From: Loxodes magnus
Lineage: Eukaryota; Ciliophora; Karyorelictea; Loxodida; Loxodidae
Direction: 5' to 3'
DNA: 64,000 bases
Assembly: GCA_946699065.1 (NCBI GenBank)
Contig: CAMPDV010000902.1
Span: 1-64,000, forward strand
Shown here: piece by piece, positions 1 to 11,339 of the stretch
Numbering within the stretch: the first letter of the stretch is position 1
Layout of the letters: every line of letters begins with the position of its first letter
Program-made: the position numbers and the translations under genes
Notes under the pieces: model-generated
What the model was told of the DNA's origin: nothing
What the model saw: the letters and a program-made list of their open reading frames with translations, nothing else
The model's database searches: none

Positions 1-594
1 ATATATATGTAATAATCTATATCTGTTAAGGATTAATTTATTTAAATATTAAGATAATTATAATTATTAAACTTACACTAAAGTAAAAAGTTTAAGAACA
101 TTCATTAAAATAGGTACTTCAAAAGAGACTTATGGTTTGTGGGTAAATATAATGATAAAAATTAAAGTTAGTTAAATTAAAAAATATAGAAAAATAGAAA
201 TTTTAAGAATATAATATCTTAAAGCTAGCAGTTTAAAATTAAATAATCACAAAATTATAAGCTTAACACAAAAACTATTTGGATAAATGTATAGTAAAAA
301 TGAAAGATATAATTAAAGCTAAACTTGAGAATGGTAATTAAACTATCTTTAAATATTTAAAAATATAAAAGCTTTCTTAAAAATTATTTATTGTAATATG
401 AAAAATTTATAAATAAAACTAAAAAGAGAAAGAATATAAATATAGTAATTAGAATACAAATAAATATTACTATCACTAAAAAGGATTTATTATATAAAGT
501 AGATTAAAATTAAATAATGTAATTAATATCCTCAATTTATATCTATCTCAGTAATATTCATTTCATATTTACTAACATTCTAAAATACTTAATC
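1..594. other. AT-rich non-coding stretch
   Basis: I see no frame with a convincing protein, no RNA gene and no tandem repeat here. The sequence is runs of A and T with scattered short G/C words. Confidence 0.5.
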
Positions 595-667
595 AAACGC
601 CTAAGGGACTTCAACCCTTTACCACCAGCTTAAAAGGCTGGCGCTCTACCGACTGAGCTGGCTTATT
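595..667 (-). tRNA. tRNA-Lys (anticodon TTT)-like gene, probably decayed
   Basis: On the minus strand the D arm (GCTCAGTCGGTAGAGC), the anticodon arm (CCAGC-CTTTTAA-GCTGG, anticodon TTT) and the T stem (AAGGG/CCCTT) fit a eukaryotic tRNA-Lys. The acceptor stem does not: AATAAGC faces AGGCGTT with several mismatches. Position 8 is C instead of T, and the T loop reads TTGAAGT, so invariant C56 is replaced by G. The 73-nt length is correct. I read it as a once-functional tRNA-Lys that has lost its acceptor stem. A remnant or tRNA-derived SINE head is possible, but no SINE body is visible. Confidence 0.65.
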
Positions 668-723
668 TAATATATCTTATATTTATTAAATATTATCATT
701 ATAACAAATTAAAATAATAAAAA

Positions 724-796
724 TGGAGAACACGGGTATCAATCCTGTTGCCTCTCGCATGCAAAGCGAGCGGTCTTGCATTTGAGCTAGTTCCCC
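724..796 (-). tRNA. tRNA-Ala (anticodon TGC)-like gene, partly decayed
   Basis: The acceptor stem pairs fully (GGGGAAC with GTTCTCC) and keeps G3:U70, the known alanine identity pair. The anticodon arm is CTCGC-TTTGCAT-GCGAG with anticodon TGC. Damage lies elsewhere: the D stem is GCTC/GACC with one mismatch, the usual G18-G19 is GC, and the T stem ACAGG/CCCGT has an A-C mismatch with loop ATTGATA, so T54 and C56 are changed. It is 73 nt long and lies 56 bp from the tRNA-Lys-like gene on the same strand. Function is doubtful although amino-acid identity is clear. Confidence 0.7.
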
Positions 797-1099
797 TTGA
801 TAAATATAGATTTGGTTTTCTTAAATACATAAAAGAGGGATTATAATTAGTATTATAGATTAATAAAGGATTATAATTTATTTATTTAGCTATATTTTAA
901 TTATTTATTATGAGTTTTAAAATAGTTTCATTATTTGCTTAATAGCTATATTGCTATGTAATTGTAAAATCTATATTATGATTGTGGTGCTCTAAGATAA
1001 TATAATGGTTTCATTATTTTTATTATTATACTTTTTATTATTTGAATGAACTGCAATGTTTATAATTAAATATTTAGCTTTTAATTAAGCTTTTATTTT

Positions 1100-1545
1100 A
1101 TTTTTATTCAAATTCATTTAATCAATCTTTTCAATTTTTATAAGCATCAGCAATCATTTTTCCTTCATTATGTATTATTGAGTCATAAGTTCCAAAATAT
1201 TTTTATAATTAAGTTTTATATAAATTAATTCATTTGAGCATCTGCTTATAAATCATATTTTATAATTAACAAATTTAGAATCACTATTTAATCTCAAAAA
1301 TACTTAATTGCTAGAAAGTAACTGGATTGCTTTTTTCTTAATATATATCTAATATGCTGATAAACCTTTTACATTAAAATGTTTTAATGTTTGCTATTTA
1401 GCACAAGTATTAGAATCTGATCTTGTTTAGGAATCTAGAATTGTCTGAAGGAACTTTTTTACTCTCTGCTGGAATTCCTTAGAAAATAAATCAATTAAGA
1501 AGGCATTAGTTCTTGAATGTAAAGTCTTAATACTAGTTTATTCTA
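1100..1545 (-). pseudogene. unidentified coding remnant
   Basis: With TAA/TAG as Gln, one minus-strand frame gives a mixed-composition stretch with helix-like spacing, for example NAFLIDLFSKEFQQRVKKFL followed by KHFNVKGLSAYQIYIKKKAI. This differs from the monotonous K/N/I/Y products of nearby AT-rich DNA. I see no clear start or end and recognise no family. It lies downstream of the LRR gene on the same strand and may be a separate decayed gene. Confidence 0.35.
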
Positions 1546-1885
1546 CGCTAATTATATTGCCTTTTCCTATATTAAAATTGATAAAAATTAGAATAAACAC
1601 TATATTCTACTATTCTGATCCTTGTCTTTCTAAAATAAAAGCTAAATAATGTTTCTAATAGTTGTTATGTTTCTGTATAGCTTACTTAGATAATGAATAT
1701 GCAAATATAAAAAAGAAAAGGTAAATTTAAAAGTTTGATTATAAATAAATATGGAAATGATAATAATAAGAAATAAAGATTTATAAGAATAATATTTTAA
1801 ACCATGTAATAATGCTATCCTATTATTTTATTTAGTTATATCATTTAATTATTAAATACTAAGTCTATCAATTCTTTTTAAGTCT

Positions 1886-4147
1886 TCAACTAAAGTCTTC
1901 CTATTCTAAATCCATTTCTTCTATTTCGTTTAACTTCCTAGAAAAGCTATAATAAATTACTATTTTTTTTAATTTTTGGCTTAACTTAACGATATATTCT
2001 TCTTCTAATTTAGAACAACCAGATAAATTTAATTTTTTTAAATTATTCCAAATTGAATATTAAAATACTTATTCATCTTAAATAGGAAACGCTTCTTAGT
2101 TTATTTCGCTGTTATAACTTAAGTCTAAGTAATTAAGCTAGTTACAGTTTTTTATTATTTAAATAACATCTTCGTTACTTAAATTGCAAGAACTAAATTC
2201 TAATTTTTTTATAGTAGATATTTTTACTATTTCATTAACTAAATTTTTCTGGTTTATTTCACAAAATTAAAGATTAATACTCTGTATTTATTAACAATAA
2301 GTATTTAATATCTTGAAAGTCTCTTTTTATAATCCTTCTATATAACTTAGTTAAATTTCTTTTAATTTCTAGCAATTTTGTAATATAAAATTAATAGTTT
2401 ATGGCTCAAGTAAAATAAGTCTCTTTAATTATAAATATTAAATGTTCTTATTATAAATTTCTATTTAATGAAATGTCTAATCTTAAATATTATCTTAATT
2501 GTTAAGTTTCAATTACTTTAAATTAGGAGATTGTATCAGGATTAGTTATAAAATGTCATCTATTAAATTATTACAACTATAAATGCTAACATTCACAAGT
2601 TAAAGTAACTTTTTATTTTAAGAGCTTTAATCTTATTCTAGTGCTTAAATTCACTAAGCTAAACTGGAATACTTTAAATGTTAATCATCTATAACAGTGA
2701 TATTAATCAAGGATAATGATGCTAAGAAGGGAGAGTTATATAGTACTAACTTGATAAATTGATTACTTATTTATACAGGTCCAGATAAGTATAATTACTA
2801 TAACTTAAATTATTCCTAAATCTAGAAGTTAATATTACTCATTAGCTGCTATTCTTTTTCTTATATTTATACATTTTCTTGTTCATTCTCTTAAATATTA
2901 AAATTGTCTAAGCTGAGATTTTTCAAATTTTTAGATCTACAAACTAAAAGAATAAACCAATAAGAATTATAAAATTTTAGATTATTAATCCTAATAGTTT
3001 ATAAACTGTTTTGCCAATAAAAGAATTCTTAAGTTTCTTACACTGAAGTATTTCTACATTCTATATCTAAATTTTATAGTTAAGAACCCCCAAATTTATT
3101 TAATAATTTGTTTAATATTTCAAGTTTTATAAATGGAATAGTAATTAGATTAGGACAAAATTCTATTATACTTTATATATCAAAGGTATAGTTAATGCTA
3201 ATATCTTGTAGATTTTATCCCTTTAATTATAGAAAACTCTTTATCTTTTCATATTCTAATTTATAACTTTATAAATTTAGACTTTTCAAATTCAAGTTTT
3301 AGCAATAATCTAGCAAGAATTATCCTGTTAATTATTCTGTGTTTTATAAGTAAATTAATTCTAGCTTAGGTAATTATTGTAAAAACCATAAAGATTAATC
3401 ATTTAAATCTCCGTTGATTCTTAGGTATCTTAGCTAGCTAAAATGAGAAATAATAAAGCATAAGTTATTATTTAAGTTTATCTCTCTTAAATCCAAATCT
3501 TTAATTTATAGTTATTAATTGTTTCTTAAGCATTTCAGTCTTTATTAGATACTAACTAGTAATCTATCAGAAATCTAATTTTTCAATCTTTCAGGAAATT
3601 TATAAGTGTTTATTGTTAAAGTCTCTACATCAGATTTAGATATTTAATTTAAAGTTCATTTAACTTAGCTTTTGGTAATTTGTTTATCTTCTTAATAACT
3701 ACCAATTTCTAGAGAACTATAAAAGTACCTATATTAGTTGAAATATCTATTGACTTATTGCAGAATAGCAATGTCTTTATTTTCTAAGAACTAAATAATG
3801 CAATTTATAATATTTTGATTCTTCCAAACTTTTTAAATTTAGCTCTCTTTAACTTTTTAGTTTTATACTTAAAGCTCTTTTTTATTTATCCCAATAGTAA
3901 CTTCTTAGTTACCCAGTTTATTTAGTTACTGATTGAAATCTTAGTTTATATCATGCTTCAATTCTGTTCTTTGATTTTCTGCTTTAAAACTATTTTGAAG
4001 CTTTGTTTCTTCGTTTCGTTCTAATTCTTTATCCTTCTAAGGTTGAGATGAAGACGTAGCCTAGTTTTACTGATGTTCAGTTAGCTATATCTAGGATTAT
4101 TCCTTCTAGCTAGTTTGTTCTTTGTTATTAACACAACAAGCTTCCAT
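1886..4147 (-). CDS. F-box-like / leucine-rich repeat protein, 753 aa
   Basis: One frame runs 754 codons from ATG (4145-4147 on the plus strand) to TGA (1886-1888) without a frameshift when TAA/TAG are Gln. Residues 1-105 are polar and Gln-rich. About 106-150 resembles an F-box (NIINCIIQFLENKDIAILQQ, then VNRYF). From about 190 on come irregular leucine-rich repeats such as LEFSSCNLSNEDV and LNYLDLSYN, ending with LKKLNLSGCSKLEEE. F-box/LRR proteins usually act as substrate adaptors of SCF ubiquitin ligases; that role is inferred from architecture only. Two in-frame TGA codons (3656-3658, codon 164; 2651-2653, codon 499) would truncate it under a TGA-stop code. With TGA = Trp the gene is complete. 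Five other Trp are TGG. Confidence 0.8.
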
Positions 4148-4269
4148 TTTATATAGTAAAAGGTAGTGTGGTTGAAATAAGGTATTTACATTGTAATTAG
4201 ATAATTCTAAAGAGAATTGTAGAGTAAATTCTAAAGTAAAGTATAGTTATAAAGACACTAATACTTTAT

Positions 4270-4505
4270 ATTTAACTATTACTAAATCAGTTACTTCTAT
4301 TCTTCTTAATTAACTACTATATACATCTCTACTTTATACTCTTACCTATATCTACTTACTATCTATTTCTCTACTTTAGATACTATTAAGTTACCCACCT
4401 ACCTTTATTCTATTCCTATCTACCCTTTACTTCAAAATCCCTTACTAACTTATTCCCATCTAATTACTACCTTTTACTGTCTCTTCGCTATCCTTCCTTA
4501 AGAGA
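4270..4505. other. strand-asymmetric pyrimidine tract upstream of the LRR gene
   Basis: From about 4,295 to 4,490 the plus strand is almost pure C/T/A with hardly any G (words such as CTTACCTATATCTACTTACT). It sits 150-350 bp upstream of the LRR start on the opposite strand, so the LRR coding strand is purine-rich there. It could be a promoter or nucleosome-excluding element, or merely a low-complexity relic. Confidence 0.4.
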
Positions 4506-4517
4506 CCAATCTATCAT

Positions 4518-5080
4518 ATGAAATGTTGCCTTAGAATAGAGTTACATGATAACAGCTTTTAGACTAAGAAATATAGTTAAGATTAGGAATAAAAATTAGC
4601 TTTATTTAGACCTTTTAGAAGAATAGACTGGATGTGATAAATGCTTCCTTTAAAGGCTCTAAGAGAATTATGACAAACTCAATCTCTGAAGACAGGAAGA
4701 AAGTTAAGCCTTTACTTTATAAGCTTAAAGTTTGCTATTTAGTCTTAGAGAATCAATTCTAGTGCTGAAACTAAACCAATTTAAAATTTTATTGATGATG
4801 CTAAGACTTTCGATTATATAAAAAGAGTGAATTAGAACATCAAAAGCAGAGAAGAAGTTCAAGTAAATATAAAAAGTCAACTAAAAATAAGCTGAAAGCA
4901 AATCTATAAAGTTAAACTACCTTCTTATCCATAATAATGCTATATAATCAACATATATCAAGCTCAAATTCAATGATATTGTGCATATGCAAATTAGAAC
5001 TCTTTAAATAGAAACTAAACAAGAGACTAGAAAGAATGTTTAATCTTAGTAAAAACCTAATAATAAAGACATTAAATGGT
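4518..5080 (+). pseudogene. coding-like stretch, frame unresolved
   Basis: Two plus-strand frames give protein-like output, one containing KFNDIVHMQIRTLQIETK (beta-like alternation) and the other beginning at an ATG near 4,518. Neither has a recognisable domain. Since almost every codon can be sense in this genome, openness alone proves little. I list it because composition is less A/T-monotonous than in the flanks. Confidence 0.25.
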
Positions 5081-5289
5081 AAATTTATTATTTGATATTT
5101 ATAGATAAATAAAACTTGCTGATGAAATATTAGAGATATAACTTCGAAAAAAATTATCGCGATACAGAATGTAAAGTATTATGTTAGCTATGTCTAAAAC
5201 GAAGAAATTGAAGAGATATAGTAATTTAATTAAGTGGCTATACCTAAGTTGGCTTACCACTTTATTTATTATTATTTAATTGAAAAAAA

Positions 5290-6325
5290 CAACAATTTAT
5301 TCTACATACTCGTTGGCTTCATCAGTTGAGGCAACTCGACATTGTCCAACTAAAGCGCTTGAATCGGTTCTCTTCCATTTATTATATCCTTTCTCTTCTC
5401 ATTATGTACCCCACAAATTATTGATTCTCAAGTAGTCTTGTCCATTTCAGTACCATAACTAACAAGATTTACAACATGGTTAAGATAATCATGATCCATT
5501 ATAAAAGTCTCAAGAATAGTAAGATCTATTTGAAATATCAACTGCAACTGAGACAATATGTCCATTTACTGCATTTTTCAAAGCAGCTTCATTAGAGAGA
5601 ACTTCTACAAAGTATGCTATTCCGATAATAGTCTTGGATGAATCATATTTGTAGCTTTCCTCTAGACCAGTGTAGAGATAATCTGATTCAATCTCTTCAC
5701 TATTCTATTGCCAATATTGGAAGGTAGAGTCCATCCATCCACCATTGCATCCTTGGTTGCAAAATGAATAAGAACAGTCAATTAGTTCTTATTCAGAGAA
5801 GGATACCAATTGTCCAGTTTTTTGGAAGTAAGCTCCTTCCCAACTCCTACAGCACTGAAATTACAGCAGCTTTTGAATTGGTTTTAATCTTTGAAGATTT
5901 TAAAGCTCCCTTCAATTCCCAATCAAGAGAATCAGCAACATTTTATATATATTCATATATGTATTTCTATGCCCTGTTTAAGTATCCTTGTATCCTAAGC
6001 AATACTTTCAGAATTCTTCGTTAGTCAAATCAGTGAAGTGGTTAACAGCGAATCTTGTGATCATGTTTCTCTAGTTCTAGATTTTAATCCAGTAATAGCA
6101 ATAATGGAAAATATTGTAGCTTTGCTATATCTCTTAGAAAGAACTATAAGTCTTGTTGGATTTCTTATCGAAGGCTTGGAATTAAATCTATGATTCTTCA
6201 GCACTTTCTTGAAACTAAAATTTTCCCATCAAAGCTCTTCTGTTATTTTTTGCTGCAAACATCATTAAAGCGACTAAACTGTTTAGGACAGGCAATAATT
6301 TACTAATTAGCTTGGTAGAAGGCAT
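5290..6325 (-). pseudogene. papain-family (cathepsin L-like) cysteine protease, decayed copy 1
   Basis: An in-frame ATG (6,325) opens a signal-peptide-like segment (KLLPVLNSLVALMMFAA). Then come an I29-type inhibitor propeptide (AFDKKSNKTYSSF; FAVNHFTDLTNEEF), the mature start SLDWELKGAL, the active-site region (QFKSCCNFS, expected QCGSCWAFS), the motif CNQGCNGGWMD, a His region (LNHVVNLVSYGTE) and the C-terminal GQC. Family members hydrolyse proteins in lysosome or food vacuoles. Here it is broken: TGA follows NEEF, there are frameshifts after the propeptide, near the active site and before the His motif, the oxyanion-region Cys is Phe, and the usual Trp after the catalytic Cys is Cys. It is divergent from gene X. 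Confidence 0.85.
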
Positions 6326-6765
6326 TTAATTTATTAAATTAGGTATTATTAATTGGCTAACTAGAAAGTAAAATAAAGTTAAGTTTAATAATCTAAGCAT
6401 TAAATACACTTATTTATGTCTAATACTTTACTAGTTTAAGGTTTTAATCCTTTTAGCTTGCTTATTACTTCATTCATTTTTCATTCTTTGTTGATTACAG
6501 GGTAAAGGGTATAATCTTTTTAGTTAAAGGAAAAATTATATAGCTTTGGTATGGAAAAGAGTGTTAGATTATTCTAGAATTGATAGTGTAAATAGCAATT
6601 AAGAGGTTAGGCTAAGATATTTTTTCCAGTTCAGGTAATGTGTAAGAAAGAATTTAAATGGGAAAATCCTTCTAATAGTCTGTTGTTGGTATACATCAGC
6701 ATGACAATAAAGCTACAGTTATGAGATATAAGTGAATGCCTTACTCTTTTAATTTAAGCTTTTTG
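6326..6765. promoter_or_regulatory. shared intergenic region between divergent protease and gene X (also 14,120-14,622)
   Basis: About 440 bp separate the two divergent starts, and the equivalent stretch is recognisable in the other arm (500 bp), including TTCTAATAGTCTGTTGTTGG. Conservation between arms is by descent. No specific promoter motif can be named. Confidence 0.3.
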
Positions 6766-7400
6766 ATGGAGCAAGAAATGCGTGAATATCAAAAAGCTAA
6801 ATAAAAACTTATCAATAAACGCAGTCTAATTGATATAACTACATCAGCTACTTAATTTCTTAGATTTAGCTAGAAATAATCAAGTTTCTGAACTAAGTTC
6901 AAAAGTAAAGCATCAACAAATTCCTAAGAAGGAACAGAAAGTGTTCAAATATTAGAGTATTAAAGAAGAAATTTCTAAGGTATAAAAGCTTAATAATTAT
7001 AAGTTAGGTTGAAAGGGAAAAAAGTCTGAAAACTGGTAGTTCAAGAAAGGAGTTAGTTAGTTCATGGATGAAAAATAAAGCAGATCTGTTGAGAGTTAGT
7101 AATACTGAAGGTATTTTAGAAGTTTTTGATATTTTACCAAATTAGGACTTGAGATTAAGAGGCTTAGTTGTAGAGTGAAGGAAGATATATTTAGTCTAAG
7201 TAAATTAATAAAATAAACCAAATGAAGAAGGGTAGAAATTGCAATAACTATACAAAAACTTATTTCATGATCAAGTAAAAATTAATGCTTCAAGAAGTGA
7301 AGTAAGCCTTTTTAGACTTGCTTAAGTTAGACTAAAAATAGAGAAGAGTATTAAAGAATGAAGCTCTAAGTTACTCTTAGGCTAACAAGTTAGATAGACA
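6766..7400 (+). pseudogene. gene X, left copy, unidentified, decayed
   Basis: It begins MEQEMREYQKAKQKL and shows, in shifting frames, KTGSSRKELVSSWMKNKADL, then ILEVFDILPN and LSCRVKEDIF. The right copy gives KTGSSSKEFLSLW, ALEVYDIFPS and LSYRVKTDVR at matching places, so these blocks were once coding and under shared descent. Several frame changes break it. I do not recognise the family. Confidence 0.5.
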
Positions 7401-8255
7401 ATTTACATCTATTAATACTAATAAATAATCCTTTATTTTCCAATTTAATGAATAAGAAGCTATATTACTCCTGCATTTTATACTCTAAAGCATAAAAAGA
7501 AAGTTAGTCAGTATTATAAATAAAAGGATTATAGTTAACTATGAAGGGATTAGTGAATTAATAGCTTTAGTTATTAAATAAGTTTGAGATTATATAACTA
7601 TAACTAAAAGTATAAATAGATATGCTTTCTTTATTCATATCTCTATTTAATATTTGAAGCATATTTCAAACTATTTAATCAGATAGTTATTAAAAAACCT
7701 ATTAAGATTATTATTTTAGCACTAAAGACTTTTTATATATGGGCTTTCTTTTAATTTTTAGAAATAAAATAGAAGTTCTTTACTTATAATAAATCTATCT
7801 TGTTGTTTAAGAAAAATGGAAATATATTTGTGTGCCTCTCAACACTAAGGATTATTTTAATATTAAGGATTATTTTAGGTTTAATTTTACTATCTATTAA
7901 ATTTATATACTTTATTAGCTTTTAATTAAGCTTTTATTTAGTGCTTAATCATCTCTTTTACTAATCCATTCTTTTTTAAAGAAATGACGAAGCATATTAA
8001 AAAGAATAAGCTGTCTTAATTACCAAATGATATTAGCACTTATTAAATTACTTCAATTTACTTTTCTTTTTTATTTTTTCTTAGTTTTACCTTATAGTTC
8101 GTAGCTAGTCATATTTTTAAAAACAATCACAAAAGTTTATGAATTTATAGCTTAAATTGAGTAAAGATCTATGCTGCTATGAGAAAAATGTGTTTGAAGT
8201 TGCAAGATTAAGTTAATTATAATTTAAATTAAGCTTTTCTAAATCTTTATTAGTA
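7401..8255. other. AT-rich stretch inside the inverted-repeat loop
   Basis: Possible short coding-like fragments occur (around 7,500-7,850), but none has a motif or a stable frame. Nothing else is seen. Confidence 0.35.
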
Positions 8256-9350
8256 TATTCTGGAAATGTAATAATAGATGCAAAACATGTTTAAGTTACT
8301 AACTATCTATTATTTTACTTAGCTTCTAATTTTAATTCTTTCTGCTTTATTTAAACCTATCTTATTTTTCATATGCTTCAAACTTCAAATTAACTACCAA
8401 TTATCTATTACTATTACCTTACATTCCCATTCATTAGATTTTCTACCTAAACCTTTTAAATCATATTTAGAACCAAATTTCCACAAATCATCATAGATAA
8501 ATCCCCATCAAGGTAATCAAATGCAAGTATAACCTTTTACCATAGTAACATAGATAAGAAATTTAGTTCTTAGTGTGCCTTTATTTAGTTAAAATCCTGA
8601 CTAAAGACCAACTGTAAATGAGATTCTCTGTATAACTTTAGTTAATTCAAGAATTCCTTTCTTCTTATCTTAGAAGGAAATCCTTAAACATATCTTCTCA
8701 TACTACTTTAATAATCAAACATTAATAGATACATAAGAAATCAATTATTACTCAGAAATCTTAAAAAACCCCTTTATAATATTAGAGCATATCTTAACAC
8801 CAAACTTAACCATTCCTTAAGTTAAAGCTAATGAAAATGCTGCAAAAACTGTCTTAGTTTTAGAAACTACTAACACAGAATGAGAAAACTTGAATCTTAA
8901 CAAAGAAACATTTAAAATAAACTAATCTAGAATAATAAAAATTAATTAAAGAATAGCTAGGATAATTGCATCAAAGAAGACTTTATTAAAGGAATTTAAA
9001 TGCGAGATTAGAAACAGAAAGAAAAGTAAATAGTCAGTAAAAATTAATTATCAAGAGCCAATAATAAATTAAAATAGAAGATAAAATATAAGAATTAGGT
9101 TTAAGTTTTACAAATCAGAATAATATAGTAAATATTGCTTAAAATAAAAAGAAATCAAACTAGATTGAATAAGTTAAAGTCTCAAAGTAAATTAACATCC
9201 AATATTAAGAATTGGAAGGTTCAAAAAAAGTTTTTACTCTTATAATTTCCAGGAAAAATATGAATAAATTCCTAATGAAAATTAGGAATTTTGATAAGGA
9301 GAGTAAAAAGAATGAAAAAGGAAAAATTTTTAAATTAAATATGTGTAAGT
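8256..9350 (+). pseudogene. NEK-like protein kinase, C-terminal half remnant
   Basis: Near 8,256 YSGNVIIDAKHVQVTNYLLF resembles kinase subdomains VIb-VII (usual form: K-S-x-N-(I/V)-x-(I/L)-D ... DFG) with the DFG aspartate lost. Further on LFSQNPDQRPTVNEIL is the subdomain XI arginine motif, followed by LVNSRIPFFLSQKEIL, a spacing typical of NIMA-related kinases. A basic, Gln-rich tail follows to about 9,350. The frame from about 8,390 to 9,165 has a single TGA. The ATP-binding lobe and the HRD catalytic loop are not found upstream, and the activation-segment region is degenerate, so this is a truncated remnant. Confidence 0.6.
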
Positions 9351-9664
9351 GAATATAATATTTAGTAGGAAATAATAAATAGCCAAAGATTCTTGCAAGT
9401 AGATCAAAAATTAATTGTAAGCTTCTATTCAGAATTTATTAAAGTAATGGATAAGTAATCAAAGCATTCAAAGTACTTTCTTTAATAATAGAATTCTAGA
9501 TTATTTACAAAAGTAAATAGCATGAATGCGATTTAAACAATAAAATCTTTAAATGACAGTCTCACTAAGAAAAAATTTATGTGACAGCTAGAGGATAGAA
9601 GGCCAAATGAATTATTATAAATGTTGAAAGACTTTTAAGTTTTTTTAATTAAAATTAGAAGTGT

Positions 9665-10390
9665 ATGATACCTAGTTTGTTTATTTACCTGGCATTTTTA
9701 ATATTTAGTATTTTAGTTTAACTTAACTCTGGTTGCGACTAGTTATCTACTAAATAGCCTTATGATATTCAAATAAGTTAGGTTTAATTTATCACCCAAT
9801 AATTGTATGATTATGTATAGTCAAGCTAGGTATTTATATGTTAGATAGTTAAATAGAAATAAGCATCTGAAGGATTATATGTAAGTAAGAAATAGTGGCA
9901 GGCGTATGATTAGGATATGGCTATTATGATCAGAACAGTTCTAGTGTTTTTATCTAAATGTAAGCTAGTTAATAAATGAGCTTCTACATTTAATTAGATA
10001 GCAATAATGATATTAAGAGGAAAAATAAATCTTAAGAACAGAGATAGAATTATCAACTTTAAGTAGCTAATCAGATTTTAATTTATTGACAATAAGATAT
10101 TGAAGATAAAATTACTAAGAAGATAAAAGGAAGAGTTAGAAATAGAGTGGTAGATGATAAGTATTCACCAATACTTTTAAATCTAGAAATTAAAAAGATA
10201 AACAGGAGCAAAATATCTGATAATTGCTATAAGAGTAGGTAAAGGTAGAATTCTGAGATTAACGAATAGCAATAAAATAAGCACGTGAGATAAATAACTT
10301 AATTAAGTGCTTACAAAGTAAGAGAATAGGGATATTTTAGAAATTTGTTACTTAGAAACTAAACAAGCTTCCTACTCTTTTTTGAAAGGA
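9665..10390 (+). pseudogene. secreted-protein remnant with signal peptide
   Basis: ATG at 9,665 opens MIPSLFIYLAFLIFSILVQL, a clear hydrophobic signal sequence, followed by NSGCDQLSTKQPYDIQI and about 60 more mixed residues. Around 9,910 the frame changes, and a second frame continues with YYDQNSSSVFIQMQASQQMS. The rest is charged and Gln-rich. No family is recognised. It lies in the inverted-repeat loop between the kinase remnant and gene Y, on the same strand as both. Confidence 0.45.
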
Positions 10391-11339
10391 TATTATATAA
10401 TAATAACTAATTTAATTAAATATAATATAGCTTTAAAAGGAAGCTAGATACATATAGCAAAATCTAATTTTTAATATGTATTTAATTAAAATAATAAGTG
10501 ATATAATCTCTTATAATAGAGATATTTTGAGTTATTAAAATGAAAATCTAAGAGATTTTACAAATCAAGTATTACAAATTATCTATTTAAAAATAGGTTA
10601 AAAAACTAAATTTAAATAAGAGTAATTATATTTAGTAATTTTAATCTGCTATTATTTATATGAAAAGCACATTCATATAGTTGAATAAAATAAAATCAAA
10701 AGATAAATGTTTAATTTTAATTAAAATTAGATAAAAGAGCTATTAATTTCTTAGTGACTTGCTTGAAAACTGATCAGAAGATAAATTTTTCAAAGATGAT
10801 AGAGTCTTATCAATTATACATTTAAAGGGATATGAAATTCACTTAAATAATAAAAATTTATCCAATTATATAATGCAGAATTTATTGTATAATTAGCGCA
10901 TTATAGATAAATATTCTCAAAACTAATCTAACTTCCTTGAATAGCAAAATGATTATATTATAAAAAATTTCAACTTTATATATTTATCTCTTAAAAGTAG
11001 CATCAATATACTTTATGTCTCATTTTGTTGAAATAATGAGATAGCAGTTGATATTTATATTTTGATTAGAAGAGTTAGTTTTCCTTTTAAAAATGTTCAG
11101 CTTTATTAATTTTATAATTTATAGAAATATAATATCTATTAACTGATATATATGCTTTTAAATATATGTTTATTAGAAATGCTTCATTAGTTCATTAGTA
11201 TAATGTAAACGTTTAATAATTAAATTACCTTTAATTTATAGTTCATATTTAGCATATAGCTAGTAAGGAATTTTTAATAAGTTATTAATTTAATTAAACC
11301 TTCACTGAAATTTAAATTGTAGGTATTTTATAATTAAAA
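10391..11339. other. AT-rich non-coding stretch
   Basis: No convincing coding frame, RNA gene or tandem repeat is visible. Confidence 0.45.

Larger units (their letters stand above)
5290..7400. repeat. left arm of a large inverted repeat (papain pseudogene + gene X)
   Basis: This segment matches the reverse complement of about 13,520-15,633 through the protease remnant, the intergenic stretch and gene X. Shared words include GAAGAGCTTTGATGGGAAAA in the proteases, TTCTAATAGTCTGTTGTTGG between the genes, and GATGGAGCAAGAAATG at the gene X start. Divergence is uneven, with scattered indels, so the duplication is old. The loop between the arms is about 6 kb. Confidence 0.85.

Noticed and set aside
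3060-3100. Telomere-like CCCCAA or GGGGTT repeats
   Set aside because: Only isolated words occur (e.g. AACCCCCAAA near 3,087), no tandem array.
5764-6024. Standard-code plus-strand ORF of 86 aa
   Set aside because: It lies antisense to the protease pseudogene and has no start context or domain; it is a shadow frame.
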